Shown: positions 8,371 through 21,292, counted from the stretch's first letter. The stretch: 64,000 nt of DNA from Metabacillus flavus (GCF_018283675.1 NZ_JAGVRK010000001.1:124001-188000), one strand, 5' to 3'. The notes: generated from the sequence alone by a model not told the origin. Made by a program: numbers and translations.

Positions 8371-8871
8371 ATGAGCAGCATTATCGAAACAAAGAAACAA
8401 ATCGTTGATGAAATCACAACTAAATTCCGCGACAGCAAATCTACAATCGTAGTTGACTACCGCGGACTGACAGTAGGTCAGGTGACTGAACTTCGTAAAA
8501 CTCTTCGTGAAGCTGGCGTAGAATTCAAAGTTTACAAAAACACGATGACTCGCCGTGCGGTTGAACAAGCTGAGCTTACGGAACTTAACGACGCTCTAAC
8601 TGGACCGAATGCGATCGCATTCAGCACAGAAGACGTAGTAGCTCCTGCAAAAGTCTTGAACGACTTCGCGAAAAAGAACGAAGCTTTGGAAATCAAAGCT
8701 GGTGTTGTTGAAGGTAACGTAGTATCTGCTGAGGAAATCAAAGCTCTTGCTGAACTTCCTTCACGCGAAGGCTTGCTTTCTATGTTGCTTAGCGTTCTTC
8801 AAGCTCCAATCCGCAACCTGGCTCTTGTCAGCAAAGCTGTTGCTGAGCAAAAAGAAGAACAAGGCGCTTAA
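8371..8871 (+). CDS. rplJ: 50S ribosomal protein L10
   Basis: A 166-residue protein that forms the base of the L7/L12 stalk and anchors L12 dimers by its C-terminal helix. Visible family core: [20 protein letters not shown] and [12 protein letters not shown], then [21 protein letters not shown]. The ATG at 8371 follows AGGAGGTG; the open frame upstream runs through the L10 leader and is not coding. It is controlled by that leader. Confidence 0.96.
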   Translation: MSSIIETKKQIVDEITTKFRDSKSTIVVDYRGLTVGQVTELRKTLREAGVEFKVYKNTMTRRAVEQAELTELNDALTGPNAIAFSTEDVVAPAKVLNDFAKKNEALEIKAGVVEGNVVSAEEIKALAELPSREGLLSMLLSVLQAPIRNLALVSKAVAEQKEEQGA

Positions 8872-8920
8872 GCCCGTATTACTATAAAAAAACTGATTGA
8901 AAAATAAGGAGGAAAATATA

Positions 8921-9286
8921 ATGTCTAAAGAACAAATCATTGAAGCTGTCAAAAGCATGACAGTTCTAGAACTAAACGATCTTGTTAAAGCTATCGAAGA
9001 AGAATTTGGTGTTACTGCTGCTGCTCCTGTTGCTATGATGGGTGGAGCTGGAGCTGGCGAAGCTGCTGCTGAGCAAACTGAATTCGATCTTATTCTTGCA
9101 TCTGCTGGAGCTTCAAAAATCAAGGTTATCAAAGTGGTTCGTGAAATCACAGGTCTTGGACTTAAAGAAGCAAAAGAAATGGTTGACAATGCACCAAAAC
9201 CAATTAAAGAAGGCATTGCTAAAGAAGAAGCTGAAGAGCTTAAAGCTAAACTTGAAGAAGTTGGCGCTGGCGTAGAAATTAAGTAA
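8921..9286 (+). CDS. rplL: 50S ribosomal protein L7/L12
   Basis: A 121-residue stalk protein present in several copies per ribosome, which recruits and stimulates elongation and initiation GTPases. The N-terminal dimerisation helices ([21 protein letters not shown]) lead to an Ala/Gly hinge ([19 protein letters not shown]), then the C-terminal factor-binding domain with [28 protein letters not shown] precedes the ATG at 8921. A strong terminator follows, ending the rplJ-rplL transcript. Confidence 0.97.
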   Translation: MSKEQIIEAVKSMTVLELNDLVKAIEEEFGVTAAAPVAMMGGAGAGEAAAEQTEFDLILASAGASKIKVIKVVREITGLGLKEAKEMVDNAPKPIKEGIAKEEAEELKAKLEEVGAGVEIK

Positions 9287-9303
9287 TTCCTTTCTATATA
9301 AGA

Positions 9304-9334
9304 AAAAGCCCGCTGCTGAAAGCGGGCTTTTTTC
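9304..9334 (+). terminator. Intrinsic terminator after rplL
   Basis: AAAAGCCCGCT (9304-9314) pairs with AGCGGGCTTTT (9321-9331) around a 6-nt loop, followed by more T. Confidence 0.92.
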
Positions 9335-9438
9335 TTCCTAAGAAGGCAACATCCTTATTAGAGCGCGGGCTAATTTATGGCAAGCAGCTTCCCCTAAATG
9401 ATAGAATAAACTCCCAGCTCCTAAAAGGAGGTAACATG

Positions 9439-10041
9439 ATGAGTGATCATTACTACTCTGAGAATCCTACTGTTCAAAGCAATAAGAAAAGCTGGACCTA
9501 TGATCTGGCTGGCCATTCCTTTACCTTTCGAAGTGATTCAGGTGTATTTTCAAAAAATGAAGTTGATTTCGGATCAAAAGTGCTGATCGAGGCTTTTGAA
9601 ATGCCGGAAGCAGACGGGAAAATTCTGGATATGGGTTGCGGCTACGGCCCAATAGGCCTCGCGCTTGCGAAAAAATGGCCAAACCGCGATGTAGACATGG
9701 CTGATATTAATTCCAGAGCCGTTGAACTTGCGAAAGAAAATGCGGAACTAAATCAAATTTCAAATGCCGAAATTTTTCAAAGCAATTTGTTCGAGCATGT
9801 AAAAGGAAAAGAATATGCAGCGATCCTGACAAACCCGCCTATCAGAGCCGGGAAGAGTGTGGTTCATGAAATTCTTGAAAAAAGCTATGAATATCTTCGC
9901 GCCGGCGGAGAACTCTGGGTTGTGATTCAGAAAAAACAGGGAGCTCCATCTGCAGCTGCAAAACTGGAAGAGCATTTTGATGAAGTAGACGTCGTGCAGA
10001 AGAAAAAAGGCTACTATATTATAAGGGCTAAAAAAGATTGA
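9439..10041 (+). CDS. Class I SAM-dependent methyltransferase (YbxB/RsmC-like)
   Basis: A 200-residue methyltransferase with the SAM-binding motif LDMGCGYGPIGLALA (about residues 66-80) and the substrate-amine motif NPPIRAGK. NPP plus similarity to the C-terminal half of RsmC suggests an N2-guanine rRNA methyltransferase, but the target is not shown here. I prefer the ATG at 9439 over that at 9436, since AAGGAGG (9425-9431) is then 7 nt away and the product starts MSDHYYSE like YbxB. It lies between the rplL terminator and a hairpin before rpoB. Confidence 0.88.
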   Translation: MSDHYYSENPTVQSNKKSWTYDLAGHSFTFRSDSGVFSKNEVDFGSKVLIEAFEMPEADGKILDMGCGYGPIGLALAKKWPNRDVDMADINSRAVELAKENAELNQISNAEIFQSNLFEHVKGKEYAAILTNPPIRAGKSVVHEILEKSYEYLRAGGELWVVIQKKQGAPSAAAKLEEHFDEVDVVQKKKGYYIIRAKKD

Positions 10042-10066
10042 CTCGTATTTTTTGGCATGTTAATAT
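10038..10066 (+). promoter_or_regulatory. Probable SigA promoter of rpoB-rpoC
   Basis: TTGACT (10038-10043), overlapping the previous stop codon, 17-nt spacer, TAATAT (10061-10066). The leader to rpoB would be about 220 nt and includes the hairpin at 10175-10200. Confidence 0.6.
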
Positions 10067-10174
10067 TATAAAATGCCAATGTTTAAATTTCTGCAAATGT
10101 CTAAAATACATAACGAATGTATAAATTTAGCATATGTGGGAAAACTTATAGAATCTGTTCGTTAAAAAAAGTGT

Positions 10175-10200
10175 GGTTTTCTTAACAGAAACCCTTTTTT
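10175..10200 (+). terminator. Terminator-like hairpin before rpoB
   Basis: GGTTTTCT (10175-10182) pairs with AGAAACC (10187-10193) with one bulged T, followed by CTTTTTTGTTTTG. It either ends the methyltransferase transcript or attenuates rpoB. Beyond it, 10201-10280 shows no clear element apart from the ribosome site of rpoB. Confidence 0.6.
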
Positions 10201-10294
10201 GTTTTGTTATTTACTTGTAAAAGCAGAAGTTGCTAGGATAACTAGTTTGATGCTTTTTACAGATCCAATATGCATGAACTGAGGGGTGAATCAG

Positions 10295-13200
10295 TTGACA
10301 GGTCAACTAGTTCAGTATGGACGGCACCGCCAACGCAGAAGTTATGCACGCATTAGCGAAGTATTAGAATTGCCGAATCTCATTGAGATTCAAACCGCTT
10401 CTTATCAGTGGTTTCTTGATGAGGGTCTCAGAGAGATGTTTTATGATATCTCTCCAATTGAGGATTTCACTGGCAACCTCTCGCTAGAGTTTATTGATTA
10501 CAGCCTTGGTGAGCCGAAGTACTCCGTGGAGGAGTCTAAGGAACGCGATGTAACCTATTCTGCTCCGCTGCGCGTGAAAGTCCGTTTGATCAACAAAGAA
10601 ACAGGCGAAGTAAAGGACCAGGACGTTTTCATGGGAGATTTCCCGCTGATGACGGAAACTGGAACGTTCGTCATCAATGGAGCTGAGCGTGTTATCGTAT
10701 CTCAGCTAGTGCGTTCGCCAAGTGTATATTTCAGCGGTAAAGTCGACAAAAATGGTAAAAGAGGCTTTACAGCAACAGTCATTCCAAACCGTGGTGCTTG
10801 GCTGGAGTACGAAACCGATGCTAAAGATGTCGCATATGTACGGATAGATCGTACTCGGAAACTGCCAGTTACGGTTCTTTTGCGTGCCCTAGGGTTTGGC
10901 TCTGATCAAGAAATCACCGATTTGTTTGGTGAAAACGAGTACCTGCGCAACACTCTTGAAAAAGATAACACGGAGACTACGGAAAAAGCGCTTCTTGAAA
11001 TCTACGAACGCCTTCGTCCGGGAGAGCCTCCTACAGTTGATAACGCGAAAAGCTTGCTGGAGTCCCGCTTCTTCGATCCGAAGCGCTATGACCTTGCTAG
11101 TGTTGGACGCTATAAAATTAACAAAAAGCTTCATATTAAAAACCGTCTTTTCAATCAGCGTCTTGCAGAATCACTGGCAGATCCTGAAACAGGCGAAATT
11201 ATTGCTGAGAAGGGTGCGATCATTGACCGCAGAACCCTCGACCGCATAATTCCCAATCTTGAGAGCGGTGTAGGCTTCAAAACAGTGAACCCTGCAGGCG
11301 GAGTTGTAACGGAAGAAACAACTCTACAATCTATTAAAATCTACTCTCCAAATGATCCGGAAGGCGAACAAGTCATTAATGTGATTGGAAATGCTTATGT
11401 AGAAGAAGCAGTTAAGAACATTACGGCTGCTGATATTTTATCTTCCATCAGCTATTTCTTTAACCTTCTGCACGGAGTAGGCGACACAGATGATATCGAT
11501 CACCTTGGTAACCGCCGTCTGCGTTCAGTTGGCGAATTGCTTCAAAACCAATTCCGTATCGGTCTTTCCCGTATGGAGCGTGTCGTTCGTGAGCGTATGT
11601 CCATCCAGGATACAAATACAATCACTCCTCAGCAGCTTATTAACATTCGTCCTGTTATTGCGAGCATTAAAGAGTTCTTCGGAAGCTCTCAGCTTTCTCA
11701 GTTCATGGACCAGACGAATCCGCTTGCTGAGCTTACCCATAAGCGCCGTCTTTCTGCACTCGGACCCGGTGGATTGACTCGTGAGCGTGCTGGCTTTGAA
11801 GTCCGTGACGTTCACTACTCCCACTACGGCCGTATGTGTCCGATTGAAACGCCCGAGGGACCAAACATCGGTTTGATCAACTCCTTGTCCAGTTACGCGA
11901 AGGTTAACCGTTTCGGATTCATTGAAACGCCTTACCGCCGTGTTGATCCTGATACAGGAAAAGTAACTGCGCGCATCGATTATCTGACTGCAGATGAAGA
12001 AGATAACTATGTTGTAGCACAGGCGAATGCCCGTTTGGACAACGACGGTACATTCCTTGATGACGGAATCGTAGCACGTTTCCGCGGTGAGAATACCGTT
12101 GTAGCCCGCGATCGCGTGGATTACATGGATGTATCTCCTAAACAGGTTGTATCTGCTGCAACAGCATGTATTCCTTTCCTTGAAAATGATGACTCCAACC
12201 GTGCTCTAATGGGAGCGAACATGCAGCGTCAGGCTGTGCCTTTGATGCAGCCGGAAGCTCCGATTGTCGGAACAGGAATGGAGTACGTTTCAGGAAAAGA
12301 TTCAGGTGCTGCTGTAATCTGTAAGCATCCAGGTATCGTAGAGAAAGTAGAAGCGAAAAACGTTTACGTTCGCCGCTATGAAGAAGTAGATGGCAAGAAA
12401 GTTAAGGGCAACCTTGATAAATACAGCATGCTGAAATTTATCCGTTCCAACCAGGGAACTTGCTACAACCAGCGTCCGATCGTAAGTGAAGGCGATGAAG
12501 TAGTAAAAGGTGAAATCCTTGCTGACGGACCATCTATGGAAAAAGGCGAACTGGCTCTTGGCCGCAACGTTATGGTTGCGTTCATGACATGGGACGGCTA
12601 CAACTATGAGGATGCCATCATCATGAGTGAGCGTCTTGTAAAAGACGATGTTTACACTTCGATTCATATTGAAGAATACGAGTCCGAAGCACGTGATACG
12701 AAGCTTGGACCTGAAGAAATCACAAGAGATATTCCAAACGTAGGGGAAGATGCACTACGCAACCTTGACGAACGCGGAATCATCCGCGTCGGTGCAGAAG
12801 TAAAAGACGGCGACTTGCTAGTTGGTAAAGTAACACCTAAGGGTGTAACGGAGCTCACAGCTGAAGAAAGACTTCTTCACGCAATTTTTGGCGAGAAAGC
12901 ACGCGAGGTTCGTGATACATCCCTAAGAGTACCGCATGGCGGTGGCGGAATCATCCTTGATGTGAAAGTCTTCAACCGTGAAGACGGAGATGAATTGCCG
13001 CCGGGTGTTAACCAGCTCGTACGCGCTTATATCGTTCAGAAGCGTAAAATTTCTGAAGGAGATAAAATGGCCGGACGACATGGTAATAAAGGGGTTATCT
13101 CCCGCATCCTTCCGGAAGAAGATATGCCATATCTTCCAGACGGCACACCGGTAGATATCATGCTTAACCCGCTTGGTGTACCATCCCGTATGAACATCGG

Positions 13201-13873
13201 GCAGGTCCTTGAGCTTCACTTGGGAATGGCTGCACGCTACCTTGGCATTCATGTTGCATCACCGGTATTTGATGGTGCGCGTGAGGAAGATGTATGGTCT
13301 ACGCTTGAAGAAGCAGGGATGGCGAGAGACGCTAAAACAGTCCTTTATGATGGACGTTCAGGCGAACCGTTTGATAACCGTGTATCCGTTGGAATCATGT
13401 ATATGATCAAACTGGCCCACATGGTTGATGACAAACTCCATGCCCGTTCTACAGGACCATACTCACTTGTTACACAGCAGCCTCTTGGAGGTAAAGCTCA
13501 ATTCGGCGGACAGCGTTTTGGAGAGATGGAGGTTTGGGCGCTTGAAGCTTATGGAGCTGCCTATACACTTCAGGAAATCCTGACGGTTAAGTCGGATGAC
13601 GTCGTAGGACGTGTGAAAACATACGAAGCCATCGTAAAAGGCGAAAATGTTCCAGAGCCGGGCGTTCCTGAATCCTTCAAAGTATTGATTAAGGAACTTC
13701 AAAGCTTAGGTATGGACGTTAAGATTCTCTCAGGCGATGAAAAAGAAATTGAAATGAGAGATACCGAGGACGATGAAGATCCTCAAGGCTCCGATAGCTT
13801 GTCTTTAGGAGACGAAATGGAAGAAGCAGCTGTCACTACTGAAAAAGAGAAGGACGCTGTTACGAAAGAATAG
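10295..13873 (+). CDS. rpoB: DNA-directed RNA polymerase subunit beta
   Basis: The 1192-residue beta subunit forms one pincer and half of the active-site cleft. The rifampicin-binding segment [20 protein letters not shown] and [11 protein letters not shown] has no visible resistance change. [20 protein letters not shown] and the C-terminal [20 protein letters not shown] are also present, and the tail is acidic. The TTG at 10295 gives [11 protein letters not shown] as in B. subtilis, with GAGGGGTGA just upstream; a GTG at 10286 is possible but overlaps that ribosome site. Confidence 0.97.
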   Translation: MTGQLVQYGRHRQRRSYARISEVLELPNLIEIQTASYQWFLDEGLREMFYDISPIEDFTGNLSLEFIDYSLGEPKYSVEESKERDVTYSAPLRVKVRLINKETGEVKDQDVFMGDFPLMTETGTFVINGAERVIVSQLVRSPSVYFSGKVDKNGKRGFTATVIPNRGAWLEYETDAKDVAYVRIDRTRKLPVTVLLRALGFGSDQEITDLFGENEYLRNTLEKDNTETTEKALLEIYERLRPGEPPTVDNAKSLLESRFFDPKRYDLASVGRYKINKKLHIKNRLFNQRLAESLADPETGEIIAEKGAIIDRRTLDRIIPNLESGVGFKTVNPAGGVVTEETTLQSIKIYSPNDPEGEQVINVIGNAYVEEAVKNITAADILSSISYFFNLLHGVGDTDDIDHLGNRRLRSVGELLQNQFRIGLSRMERVVRERMSIQDTNTITPQQLINIRPVIASIKEFFGSSQLSQFMDQTNPLAELTHKRRLSALGPGGLTRERAGFEVRDVHYSHYGRMCPIETPEGPNIGLINSLSSYAKVNRFGFIETPYRRVDPDTGKVTARIDYLTADEEDNYVVAQANARLDNDGTFLDDGIVARFRGENTVVARDRVDYMDVSPKQVVSAATACIPFLENDDSNRALMGANMQRQAVPLMQPEAPIVGTGMEYVSGKDSGAAVICKHPGIVEKVEAKNVYVRRYEEVDGKKVKGNLDKYSMLKFIRSNQGTCYNQRPIVSEGDEVVKGEILADGPSMEKGELALGRNVMVAFMTWDGYNYEDAIIMSERLVKDDVYTSIHIEEYESEARDTKLGPEEITRDIPNVGEDALRNLDERGIIRVGAEVKDGDLLVGKVTPKGVTELTAEERLLHAIFGEKAREVRDTSLRVPHGGGGIILDVKVFNREDGDELPPGVNQLVRAYIVQKRKISEGDKMAGRHGNKGVISRILPEEDMPYLPDGTPVDIMLNPLGVPSRMNIGQVLELHLGMAARYLGIHVASPVFDGAREEDVWSTLEEAGMARDAKTVLYDGRSGEPFDNRVSVGIMYMIKLAHMVDDKLHARSTGPYSLVTQQPLGGKAQFGGQRFGEMEVWALEAYGAAYTLQEILTVKSDDVVGRVKTYEAIVKGENVPEPGVPESFKVLIKELQSLGMDVKILSGDEKEIEMRDTEDDEDPQGSDSLSLGDEMEEAAVTTEKEKDAVTKE

Positions 13874-13898
13874 ATAGATTGGAAATGGCTGCAAAGCA

Positions 13899-14061
13899 GC
13901 AGGCGCGCTATACAGCCTGCAGCCTTAGGGTGAAAAACCGGGCTTTAGCGTCCGGTCTCACCCTGAGGCGGATGCTAAAGCCTTTACTATTGGTCCTTAA
14001 TGCCGCACTGCAAGCAACGAAAGAATAGTCACTCTTCAGGATATAAGGGTATAACCTGAAG
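13899..14061 (+). other. Three successive hairpins in the rpoB-rpoC spacer
   Basis: Hairpin 1: GCAGGC (13899-13904) / GCCTGC (13915-13920). Hairpin 2: AGGGTGA...ACCGG / CCGGT...TCACCCT (13927-13964). Hairpin 3: arms 14034-14045 and 14050-14061, 11 of 12 paired, loop AGGG. None has a U-tract. The third ends 5 nt before the rpoC ribosome site. They probably shape mRNA stability or processing. Confidence 0.6.
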
Positions 14062-14082
14062 ATGAAAAGGGAGGTAGGCCCC

Positions 14083-17000
14083 TTGCTAGATGTTAATAAT
14101 TTTGAGTACATGAACATCGGACTTGCATCACCCGATAAGATCCGTTCCTGGTCATTCGGTGAAGTGAAAAAGCCGGAAACAATCAACTACCGTACGCTTA
14201 AGCCAGAGAAAGACGGTTTGTTCTGTGAACGTATTTTCGGACCTCAAAAGGACTGGGAATGCCATTGCGGAAAATACAAACGTGTCCGTTACAAAGGTGT
14301 AGTCTGCGATCGATGCGGAGTTGAAGTAACACGCGCGAAAGTCCGCCGCGAGCGCATGGGACACATTGAGCTTGCAGCTCCTGTATCCCACATTTGGTAT
14401 TTCAAAGGAATCCCGAGCCGTATGGGCCTTGTTTTAGACATGTCCCCGCGTGCTCTTGAAGAAGTAATCTATTTTGCTTCCTATGTTGTAACAGACACAG
14501 GAGATACTCCTCTTGAAAAGAAACAGCTTCTTTCCGAGAAAGAATATCGTGCATATCGTGATAAATACGGCAGCACATTCCATGCCGGAATGGGTGCAGA
14601 AGCTATCAAAAAGCTTCTTATGGACATCGATCCGGATAAAGATGTAGAACAGCTGAAAGAGGATTTAAAAACAGCGCAAGGACAGCGCCGTACCCGTGCC
14701 ATCAAGCGTCTTGAAGTGCTTGAAGCATTCCGCGGATCCGGGAACAATCCTTCTTGGATGATCCTTGATGTCCTGCCTGTCATTCCTCCAGAGCTTCGTC
14801 CGATGGTGCAGCTTGACGGCGGCCGTTTTGCGACTTCCGATTTGAATGATCTTTATCGCCGGGTAATTAACCGTAACAACCGTCTGAAGCGTTTGCTCGA
14901 TCTTGGAGCTCCAAGCATCATCGTTCAAAACGAAAAGCGTATGCTTCAAGAAGCTGTGGATGCATTGATCGACAACGGACGCAGAGGCCGTCCGGTTACC
15001 GGTCCTGGTAACCGTCCATTAAAATCTCTTTCTCATATGCTTAAGGGGAAACAAGGACGTTTCCGCCAAAACTTGCTCGGTAAGCGTGTTGACTATTCAG
15101 GCCGTTCAGTTATCGTAGTTGGACCGAACCTGAAAATGTATCAGTGCGGATTGCCTAAAGAAATGGCTCTTGAGCTATTCAAGCCATTTGTAATGAAGGA
15201 GCTTGTGGAAAAAGGTCTTGCCCACAACATTAAGAGTGCGAAACGTAAAATCGAACGCGTGCAGCCTGAGGTTTGGGACGTTCTCGAATCCGTAATCAGG
15301 GAGCATCCCGTTCTATTGAACCGTGCTCCTACTCTTCACAGACTTGGTATCCAGGCATTTGAGCCGACTCTTGTGGAGGGACGCGCAATCCGCCTGCATC
15401 CTCTTGTATGTACGGCATACAACGCGGACTTTGACGGAGACCAAATGGCTGTTCACGTACCGCTATCGGCTGAAGCTCAAGCGGAAGCACGTATCCTAAT
15501 GCTTGCAGCCCAGAACATCCTGAACCCTAAGGATGGGAAGCCGGTTGTTACTCCATCTCAGGATATGGTTCTCGGTAACTACTACCTGACAATGGAGCGT
15601 GAAGGTGCTGTCGGTGAAGGAATGATTTTCAAAGACACGAATGAAGCACTTATTGCTTACCAAAACGGCTATGTACATCTTCATACCCGTGTTGCAGTAG
15701 CGGCTTCATCCCTAGATAATCAAACATTCACAGATGCTCAGAGGAAACAGCTTCTTATAACAACTGTAGGGAAGCTTGTATTCAATGAAATCCTTCCAGA
15801 TTCATTCCCTTATATGAATGAACCGACTAAAGGCAACATTGAAGAAAAGACTCCGGAGAAATACTTCGTGGATCCTAACGTGGACGTGAAGGAACACATT
15901 GCGAAGCAGGAAATGATTCCTCCGTTCAAAAAAGGCATCCTTGGAAGCATCATCGCTGAAATCTTTAAAAAGTTCCAAATCACAGAGACTTCAAAAATGC
16001 TTGACCGTCTGAAAGATTTGGGATTCAAATATTCTACAAAAGCAGGTATTACGGTTGGTGTAGCAGATATCGTCGTATTGCGTGAAAAAGAAGAGATTCT
16101 GACTGAAGCGCAGGCGAAGGTAGATAACGTTCTTAAACAGTTCCGCCGCGGTCTAATTACAGAAGAAGAGCGCTATGAGCGTGTCATCTCTATCTGGAGT
16201 GCTGCGAAGGATACGATCCAAGGCAAACTGATGAAAACTCTGGATACGCGCAACCCGATCTTCATGATGAGTGACTCTGGAGCCCGTGGTAACGCATCTA
16301 ACTTTACACAGCTTGCCGGAATGCGCGGTCTGATGGCCAACCCGGCTGGACGAATCATCGAACTTCCGATCAAATCCAGTTTCCGTGAAGGTCTAACGGT
16401 ATTGGAATACTTTATCTCTACCCATGGTGCGCGTAAAGGTCTTGCCGATACAGCCCTTAAGACTGCCGATTCAGGTTACCTGACTCGCCGTCTCGTTGAT
16501 GTTGCTCAGGATGTTATCATTCGTGATGACGACTGCGGAACTGACCGCGGACTTCTTGCAGAAGCAATCAAAGAGGGTACAGAGGTAATTGAAAAACTTG
16601 AGGAACGTCTAATTGGACGTTATGCCCGCAGAAACATTCACCATCCTGAAACAGGAGCTCTTCTTGTTGAGGAAAATGAACTGATCACTGAAGATCTTGC
16701 TCTTCAAATCGTTGAGTCAGGAATTGAACAAGTCATGATCCGTTCTGCATTTACTTGTAATACACGCCATGGTGTATGTAAACGATGCTACGGCCGCAAC
16801 CTGGCTACCGGTTCCGATGTAGAAGTTGGAGAAGCAGTCGGCATCATTGCTGCACAATCCATCGGGGAGCCGGGAACACAGCTTACAATGCGTACGTTCC
16901 ATACAGGCGGAGTTGCAGGGGATGACATCACTCAAGGTTTGCCGCGTATCCAGGAGCTATTTGAAGCTCGTAACCCTAAAGGTCAGGCTACGATTTCGGA

Positions 17001-17682
17001 AATTGACGGTGTTGTAACCCAAGTAAATGAAATTCGTGAAAAACAGCAGGAATTGGTTGTACAGGGTGATGTAGAATCACGTACGTATACAGCCCCTTAC
17101 AATGCACGTCTGAAAGTAGCGGAAGGCGATACAGTTAAGCGCGGACAGGAGCTTACTGAAGGTTCGATCGATCCGAAAGAACTTCTGAAAGTAAAAGATA
17201 CTCAAGCCGTGCAGGAATACCTCCTTCGTGAAGTTCAAAAAGTATACCGTATGCAAGGGGTAGAAATTGGCGATAAACACGTAGAGGTTATGGTTCGCCA
17301 AATGCTTCGCAAAATCAGAGTTATTGACGCTGGAGATACAGATGTATTGCCTGGAACTCTTCTGGACATTCATCAGTTCACAGACGCCAATAAAAAAGTC
17401 CTTATTGGAGGCAAACGTCCTGCTACAGGCCGTCCAGTCCTTCTGGGTATCACGAAAGCATCTCTTGAAACGGACTCCTTCTTGTCTGCAGCATCCTTCC
17501 AGGAAACAACTCGTGTCCTGACAGATGCCGCGATTAAAGGAAAACGTGACGAGCTTCTCGGACTAAAAGAGAATGTAATCATCGGTAAACTGGTTCCTGC
17601 CGGTACAGGTATGAACCGCTACCGTAAAGTACAGCCAATCTCTCAAGTTCAATCGAGCCAAGACACGGTTACCGTAGATTAA
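14083..17682 (+). CDS. rpoC: DNA-directed RNA polymerase subunit beta'
   Basis: The 1199-residue beta' subunit carries the catalytic Mg-binding loop [12 protein letters not shown] (about residues 447-458). The N-terminal zinc finger uses [20 protein letters not shown], and a second cysteine cluster ([16 protein letters not shown]) lies in the C-terminal half. The trigger-loop region includes [20 protein letters not shown]. The TTG at 14083 gives [10 protein letters not shown] exactly as in B. subtilis and follows AAGGGAGGT; an ATG at 14062 sits inside the ribosome site context. It forms one transcript with rpoB. Confidence 0.97.
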   Translation: MLDVNNFEYMNIGLASPDKIRSWSFGEVKKPETINYRTLKPEKDGLFCERIFGPQKDWECHCGKYKRVRYKGVVCDRCGVEVTRAKVRRERMGHIELAAPVSHIWYFKGIPSRMGLVLDMSPRALEEVIYFASYVVTDTGDTPLEKKQLLSEKEYRAYRDKYGSTFHAGMGAEAIKKLLMDIDPDKDVEQLKEDLKTAQGQRRTRAIKRLEVLEAFRGSGNNPSWMILDVLPVIPPELRPMVQLDGGRFATSDLNDLYRRVINRNNRLKRLLDLGAPSIIVQNEKRMLQEAVDALIDNGRRGRPVTGPGNRPLKSLSHMLKGKQGRFRQNLLGKRVDYSGRSVIVVGPNLKMYQCGLPKEMALELFKPFVMKELVEKGLAHNIKSAKRKIERVQPEVWDVLESVIREHPVLLNRAPTLHRLGIQAFEPTLVEGRAIRLHPLVCTAYNADFDGDQMAVHVPLSAEAQAEARILMLAAQNILNPKDGKPVVTPSQDMVLGNYYLTMEREGAVGEGMIFKDTNEALIAYQNGYVHLHTRVAVAASSLDNQTFTDAQRKQLLITTVGKLVFNEILPDSFPYMNEPTKGNIEEKTPEKYFVDPNVDVKEHIAKQEMIPPFKKGILGSIIAEIFKKFQITETSKMLDRLKDLGFKYSTKAGITVGVADIVVLREKEEILTEAQAKVDNVLKQFRRGLITEEERYERVISIWSAAKDTIQGKLMKTLDTRNPIFMMSDSGARGNASNFTQLAGMRGLMANPAGRIIELPIKSSFREGLTVLEYFISTHGARKGLADTALKTADSGYLTRRLVDVAQDVIIRDDDCGTDRGLLAEAIKEGTEVIEKLEERLIGRYARRNIHHPETGALLVEENELITEDLALQIVESGIEQVMIRSAFTCNTRHGVCKRCYGRNLATGSDVEVGEAVGIIAAQSIGEPGTQLTMRTFHTGGVAGDDITQGLPRIQELFEARNPKGQATISEIDGVVTQVNEIREKQQELVVQGDVESRTYTAPYNARLKVAEGDTVKRGQELTEGSIDPKELLKVKDTQAVQEYLLREVQKVYRMQGVEIGDKHVEVMVRQMLRKIRVIDAGDTDVLPGTLLDIHQFTDANKKVLIGGKRPATGRPVLLGITKASLETDSFLSAASFQETTRVLTDAAIKGKRDELLGLKENVIIGKLVPAGTGMNRYRKVQPISQVQSSQDTVTVD

Positions 17683-17686
17683 TATG

Positions 17687-17739
17687 AGAGATGGATGCCT
17701 TCAGAGCTTTCTTCGGAAACTCTGTTGACATCCATCTCT
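17687..17739 (+). other. Long UUCG-capped hairpin after rpoC
   Basis: AGAGATGGATG (17687-17697) pairs with CATCCATCTCT (17729-17739). Inside, CAGAG/CTCTG and TTTC/GAAA are stacked below a cTTCGg tetraloop (17712-17715). There is no U-tract, so it is not a classical terminator. The 3' arm overlaps the -35 box of the next promoter. Confidence 0.75.
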
Positions 17740-17753
17740 TCCAATGTTAAGAT
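17725..17753 (+). promoter_or_regulatory. Probable SigA promoter of the str operon
   Basis: Consensus TTGACA (17725-17730), 17-nt spacer, TAAGAT (17748-17753), 47 nt before the rplGB start. It would drive rplGB-rpsL-rpsG-fusA independently of rpoBC. Confidence 0.65.
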
Positions 17754-17799
17754 ATTCAAGGTGCTCGATTCTACCTGTTGCTTTGGAGGATATACTTCA

Positions 17800-18575
<776 letters not shown>

Positions 18576-18617
18576 ATTAAAACCAATAGAATCACTTCGT
18601 GAAAGGAGGAAAAAAAC

Positions 18618-19088
18618 ATGCCTCGTAAAGGTCCTGTTACAAAAAGAGACGTATTGCCAGATCCGCTTTACAATTCCAAACTTGTTACTCGTTTGGTAAA
18701 CCGCATTATGGTTGACGGTAAAAGAGGAAAAGCACAAACCATTCTTTATTCTGCACTTGATACTATCAAGGAGCGCAGCGGTAAAGAGCCAATGGAAGTG
18801 TTCGAACAAGCACTTAAAAACATCATGCCAGTTCTAGAAGTTAAAGCCCGCCGTGTAGGTGGAGCAAACTACCAAGTACCAGTAGAGGTGCGTCCTGACC
18901 GCCGTACTACTCTTGGACTTCGCTGGTTAGTAAACTACGCTCGTCTTCGTGGAGAAAAAACCATGGAAGAGCGTCTTGCTAACGAGATTCTTGACGCAGC
19001 CAACAACACTGGTGCTGCTGTTAAGAAACGCGAAGATACGCACAAAATGGCAGAAGCGAACAAAGCATTCGCTCACTACCGCTGGTAA
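18618..19088 (+). CDS. rpsG: 30S ribosomal protein S7
   Basis: A 156-residue primary 16S-binding protein that organises the head of the 30S subunit and lines the E site. It begins [16 protein letters not shown] and contains [19 protein letters not shown], both typical of the family, and ends in the helix with [20 protein letters not shown] site precedes it, 42 nt after rpsL. Confidence 0.97.
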   Translation: MPRKGPVTKRDVLPDPLYNSKLVTRLVNRIMVDGKRGKAQTILYSALDTIKERSGKEPMEVFEQALKNIMPVLEVKARRVGGANYQVPVEVRPDRRTTLGLRWLVNYARLRGEKTMEERLANEILDAANNTGAAVKKREDTHKMAEANKAFAHYRW

Positions 19089-19141
19089 GATCGAAATAAA
19101 AAACCCACTAATCCTCTTTATAGGAAGGAGAAGTTACTAAG

Positions 19142-21220
19142 ATGGCAAGAGAGTTCTCCTTAGAAAACACTCGTAATATCGGGATCATGGCTCACATCGA
19201 CGCTGGTAAAACGACGACTACAGAACGGATCTTGTTCTACACTGGACGTATCCATAAAATTGGTGAAACTCATGAAGGAGCTTCACAAATGGACTGGATG
19301 GAACAGGAGCAAGAACGCGGAATCACGATTACATCTGCAGCTACAACTGCATCATGGAAAGGCTACCGCGTTAACATCATCGATACACCGGGACACGTAG
19401 ACTTCACTGTTGAGGTTGAACGTTCCCTGCGCGTACTTGATGGTGCCGTAGCTGTTCTTGATGCACAATCCGGAGTTGAGCCTCAAACTGAAACAGTTTG
19501 GCGCCAAGCTACTACTTACGGCGTACCTCGTGTAGTGTTCGTAAACAAAATGGATAAAATCGGTGCGGATTTCCTTTATTCCGTAAAAACGATGCATGAC
19601 CGCCTGCAAGCGAATGCTCATCCGATTCAGCTTCCTATCGGTGCTGAAGATAATTTTGAAGGAATTATCGATCTAGTAGAAAACGTTGCATATTTCTACG
19701 AAGATGACTTGGGAACTCGTTCCGAAGCTGTAGAAATTCCAGAAGATTATCAAGAACTTGCTGAAGAATGGCGCAACAAGCTGATTGAGGCAGTAGCAGA
19801 ACTTGATGAAGAATTGATGATGAAATATCTTGACGGTGAAGAGCTAACGGTTGATGAGATCAAAGCTGCAATCCGTAAAGGTACTTGCGATGTTGAATTC
19901 TATCCGGTTATTTGCGGATCAGCTTTCAAAAACAAAGGTGTGCAATTGATGCTGGATGCTGTACTTGAATACCTTCCTGCACCAACTGACGTACCAGCTA
20001 TCAAAGGAATTCTTCCGGATTCTGAAGAGGAAGTAATTCGTAAATCCAGTGACGATGAGCCGTTCTCCGCTCTAGCGTTCAAAGTAATGACAGATCCATA
20101 CGTAGGAAAGCTTACTTTCTTCCGTGTGTACTCTGGAGTACTTAACTCTGGTTCTTACGTACAAAACTCCACGAAGGGCAAGCGTGAGCGTGTAGGACGT
20201 ATCCTGCAAATGCATGCTAACTCCCGTGAAGAAATCTCTACTGTATACTCTGGAGATATCGCAGCTGCAGTAGGATTGAAAGATACAACAACTGGTGATA
20301 CTCTATGTGATGAAAAGAGCCTTGTAATCTTGGAATCCATGGATTTCCCAGAGCCGGTTATCTCTCTTTCAGTTGAGCCGAAATCTAAAGCTGACCAAGA
20401 CAAAATGTCTACAGCTTTGACAAAGCTATCTGAAGAAGATCCGACATTCCGTGCTCATACTGATCCTGAGACTGGACAAACCATCATCTCCGGTATGGGT
20501 GAGCTTCACCTTGATATCATCGTTGACCGTATGCGTCGCGAATTCAAAGTAGAAGCTAATGTTGGTGCTCCACAAGTTGCATACCGTGAGACTTTCCGCG
20601 GTTCAGCTAGAGTCGAAGGTAAGTTTGCACGCCAATCTGGCGGCCGCGGACAATTCGGACACGTTTGGATCGAATTCGAACCAAACGAAGAAGGAAAAGG
20701 CTTCGAATTCCAAAACAAGATCGTCGGTGGAGTTGTTCCACGTGAATACGTACCAGCTGTTCAAGCAGGTCTGCAGGATTCAATGAAAAACGGTGTTCTT
20801 GCAGGATATCAGCTAATCGACGTTAAAGCATCACTTGTTGATGGATCATACCATGATGTTGACTCCAGTGAAATGGCGTTTAAAGTTGCAGCTTCACTTG
20901 CTCTTAAAAACGCTGTATCCAAATGTAATCCGGTTATCCTTGAGCCTGTTATGAAGGTTGAAGTAGTTATCCCGGATGAGTACATGGGAGATATCATGGG
21001 CGATATCACTTCTCGCCGTGGACGCGTTGAAGGTATGGATGCACGCGGTAACGCTCAAGTTGTTCGTGCAATGGTTCCACTTTCTGAAATGTTTGGCTAT
21101 GCAACTGCGTTGCGTTCAAACACACAAGGACGCGGAGTATTCTCTATGCACTTCGATCACTACGAAGAAGTTCCTAAATCCATTTCTGAAGAAATCATCA
21201 AAAAAAATAAAGGCGAGTAA
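19142..21220 (+). CDS. fusA: Elongation factor G
   Basis: A 692-residue translational GTPase that drives translocation and, with RRF, ribosome recycling. Nucleotide-binding motifs in order: [15 protein letters not shown] (about 17-31), [11 protein letters not shown] (switch II approach), DTPGHVDFT and NKMDK. Domains II-V follow, with [14 protein letters not shown] and the domain IV/V sequence [11 protein letters not shown]-like [24 protein letters not shown] lies just before the ATG. It is the fourth gene of the str operon. Confidence 0.97.
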   Translation: MAREFSLENTRNIGIMAHIDAGKTTTTERILFYTGRIHKIGETHEGASQMDWMEQEQERGITITSAATTASWKGYRVNIIDTPGHVDFTVEVERSLRVLDGAVAVLDAQSGVEPQTETVWRQATTYGVPRVVFVNKMDKIGADFLYSVKTMHDRLQANAHPIQLPIGAEDNFEGIIDLVENVAYFYEDDLGTRSEAVEIPEDYQELAEEWRNKLIEAVAELDEELMMKYLDGEELTVDEIKAAIRKGTCDVEFYPVICGSAFKNKGVQLMLDAVLEYLPAPTDVPAIKGILPDSEEEVIRKSSDDEPFSALAFKVMTDPYVGKLTFFRVYSGVLNSGSYVQNSTKGKRERVGRILQMHANSREEISTVYSGDIAAAVGLKDTTTGDTLCDEKSLVILESMDFPEPVISLSVEPKSKADQDKMSTALTKLSEEDPTFRAHTDPETGQTIISGMGELHLDIIVDRMRREFKVEANVGAPQVAYRETFRGSARVEGKFARQSGGRGQFGHVWIEFEPNEEGKGFEFQNKIVGGVVPREYVPAVQAGLQDSMKNGVLAGYQLIDVKASLVDGSYHDVDSSEMAFKVAASLALKNAVSKCNPVILEPVMKVEVVIPDEYMGDIMGDITSRRGRVEGMDARGNAQVVRAMVPLSEMFGYATALRSNTQGRGVFSMHFDHYEEVPKSISEEIIKKNKGE

Positions 21221-21249
21221 TTGATTTTACACCTTTATTGAAGTATAAC
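21221..21249 (+). promoter_or_regulatory. Probable SigA promoter of tuf
   Basis: TTGATT (21221-21226) directly after the fusA stop, 17-nt spacer, TATAAC (21244-21249). A separate tuf promoter fits the need for far more EF-Tu than EF-G. Confidence 0.65.
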
Positions 21250-21262
21250 TACTTATGTATCC

Positions 21263-21292
21263 TCAGAAGGCGGGTACAATCCTGCTTTCTGA
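21263..21292 (+). other. Stable hairpin in the tuf leader
   Basis: TCAGAAGGCGGG (21263-21274) pairs with CCTGCTTTCTGA (21281-21292), 12 pairs including two G-U, loop TACAAT. No U-tract follows. It would sit near the 5' end of the tuf transcript. Confidence 0.6.
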
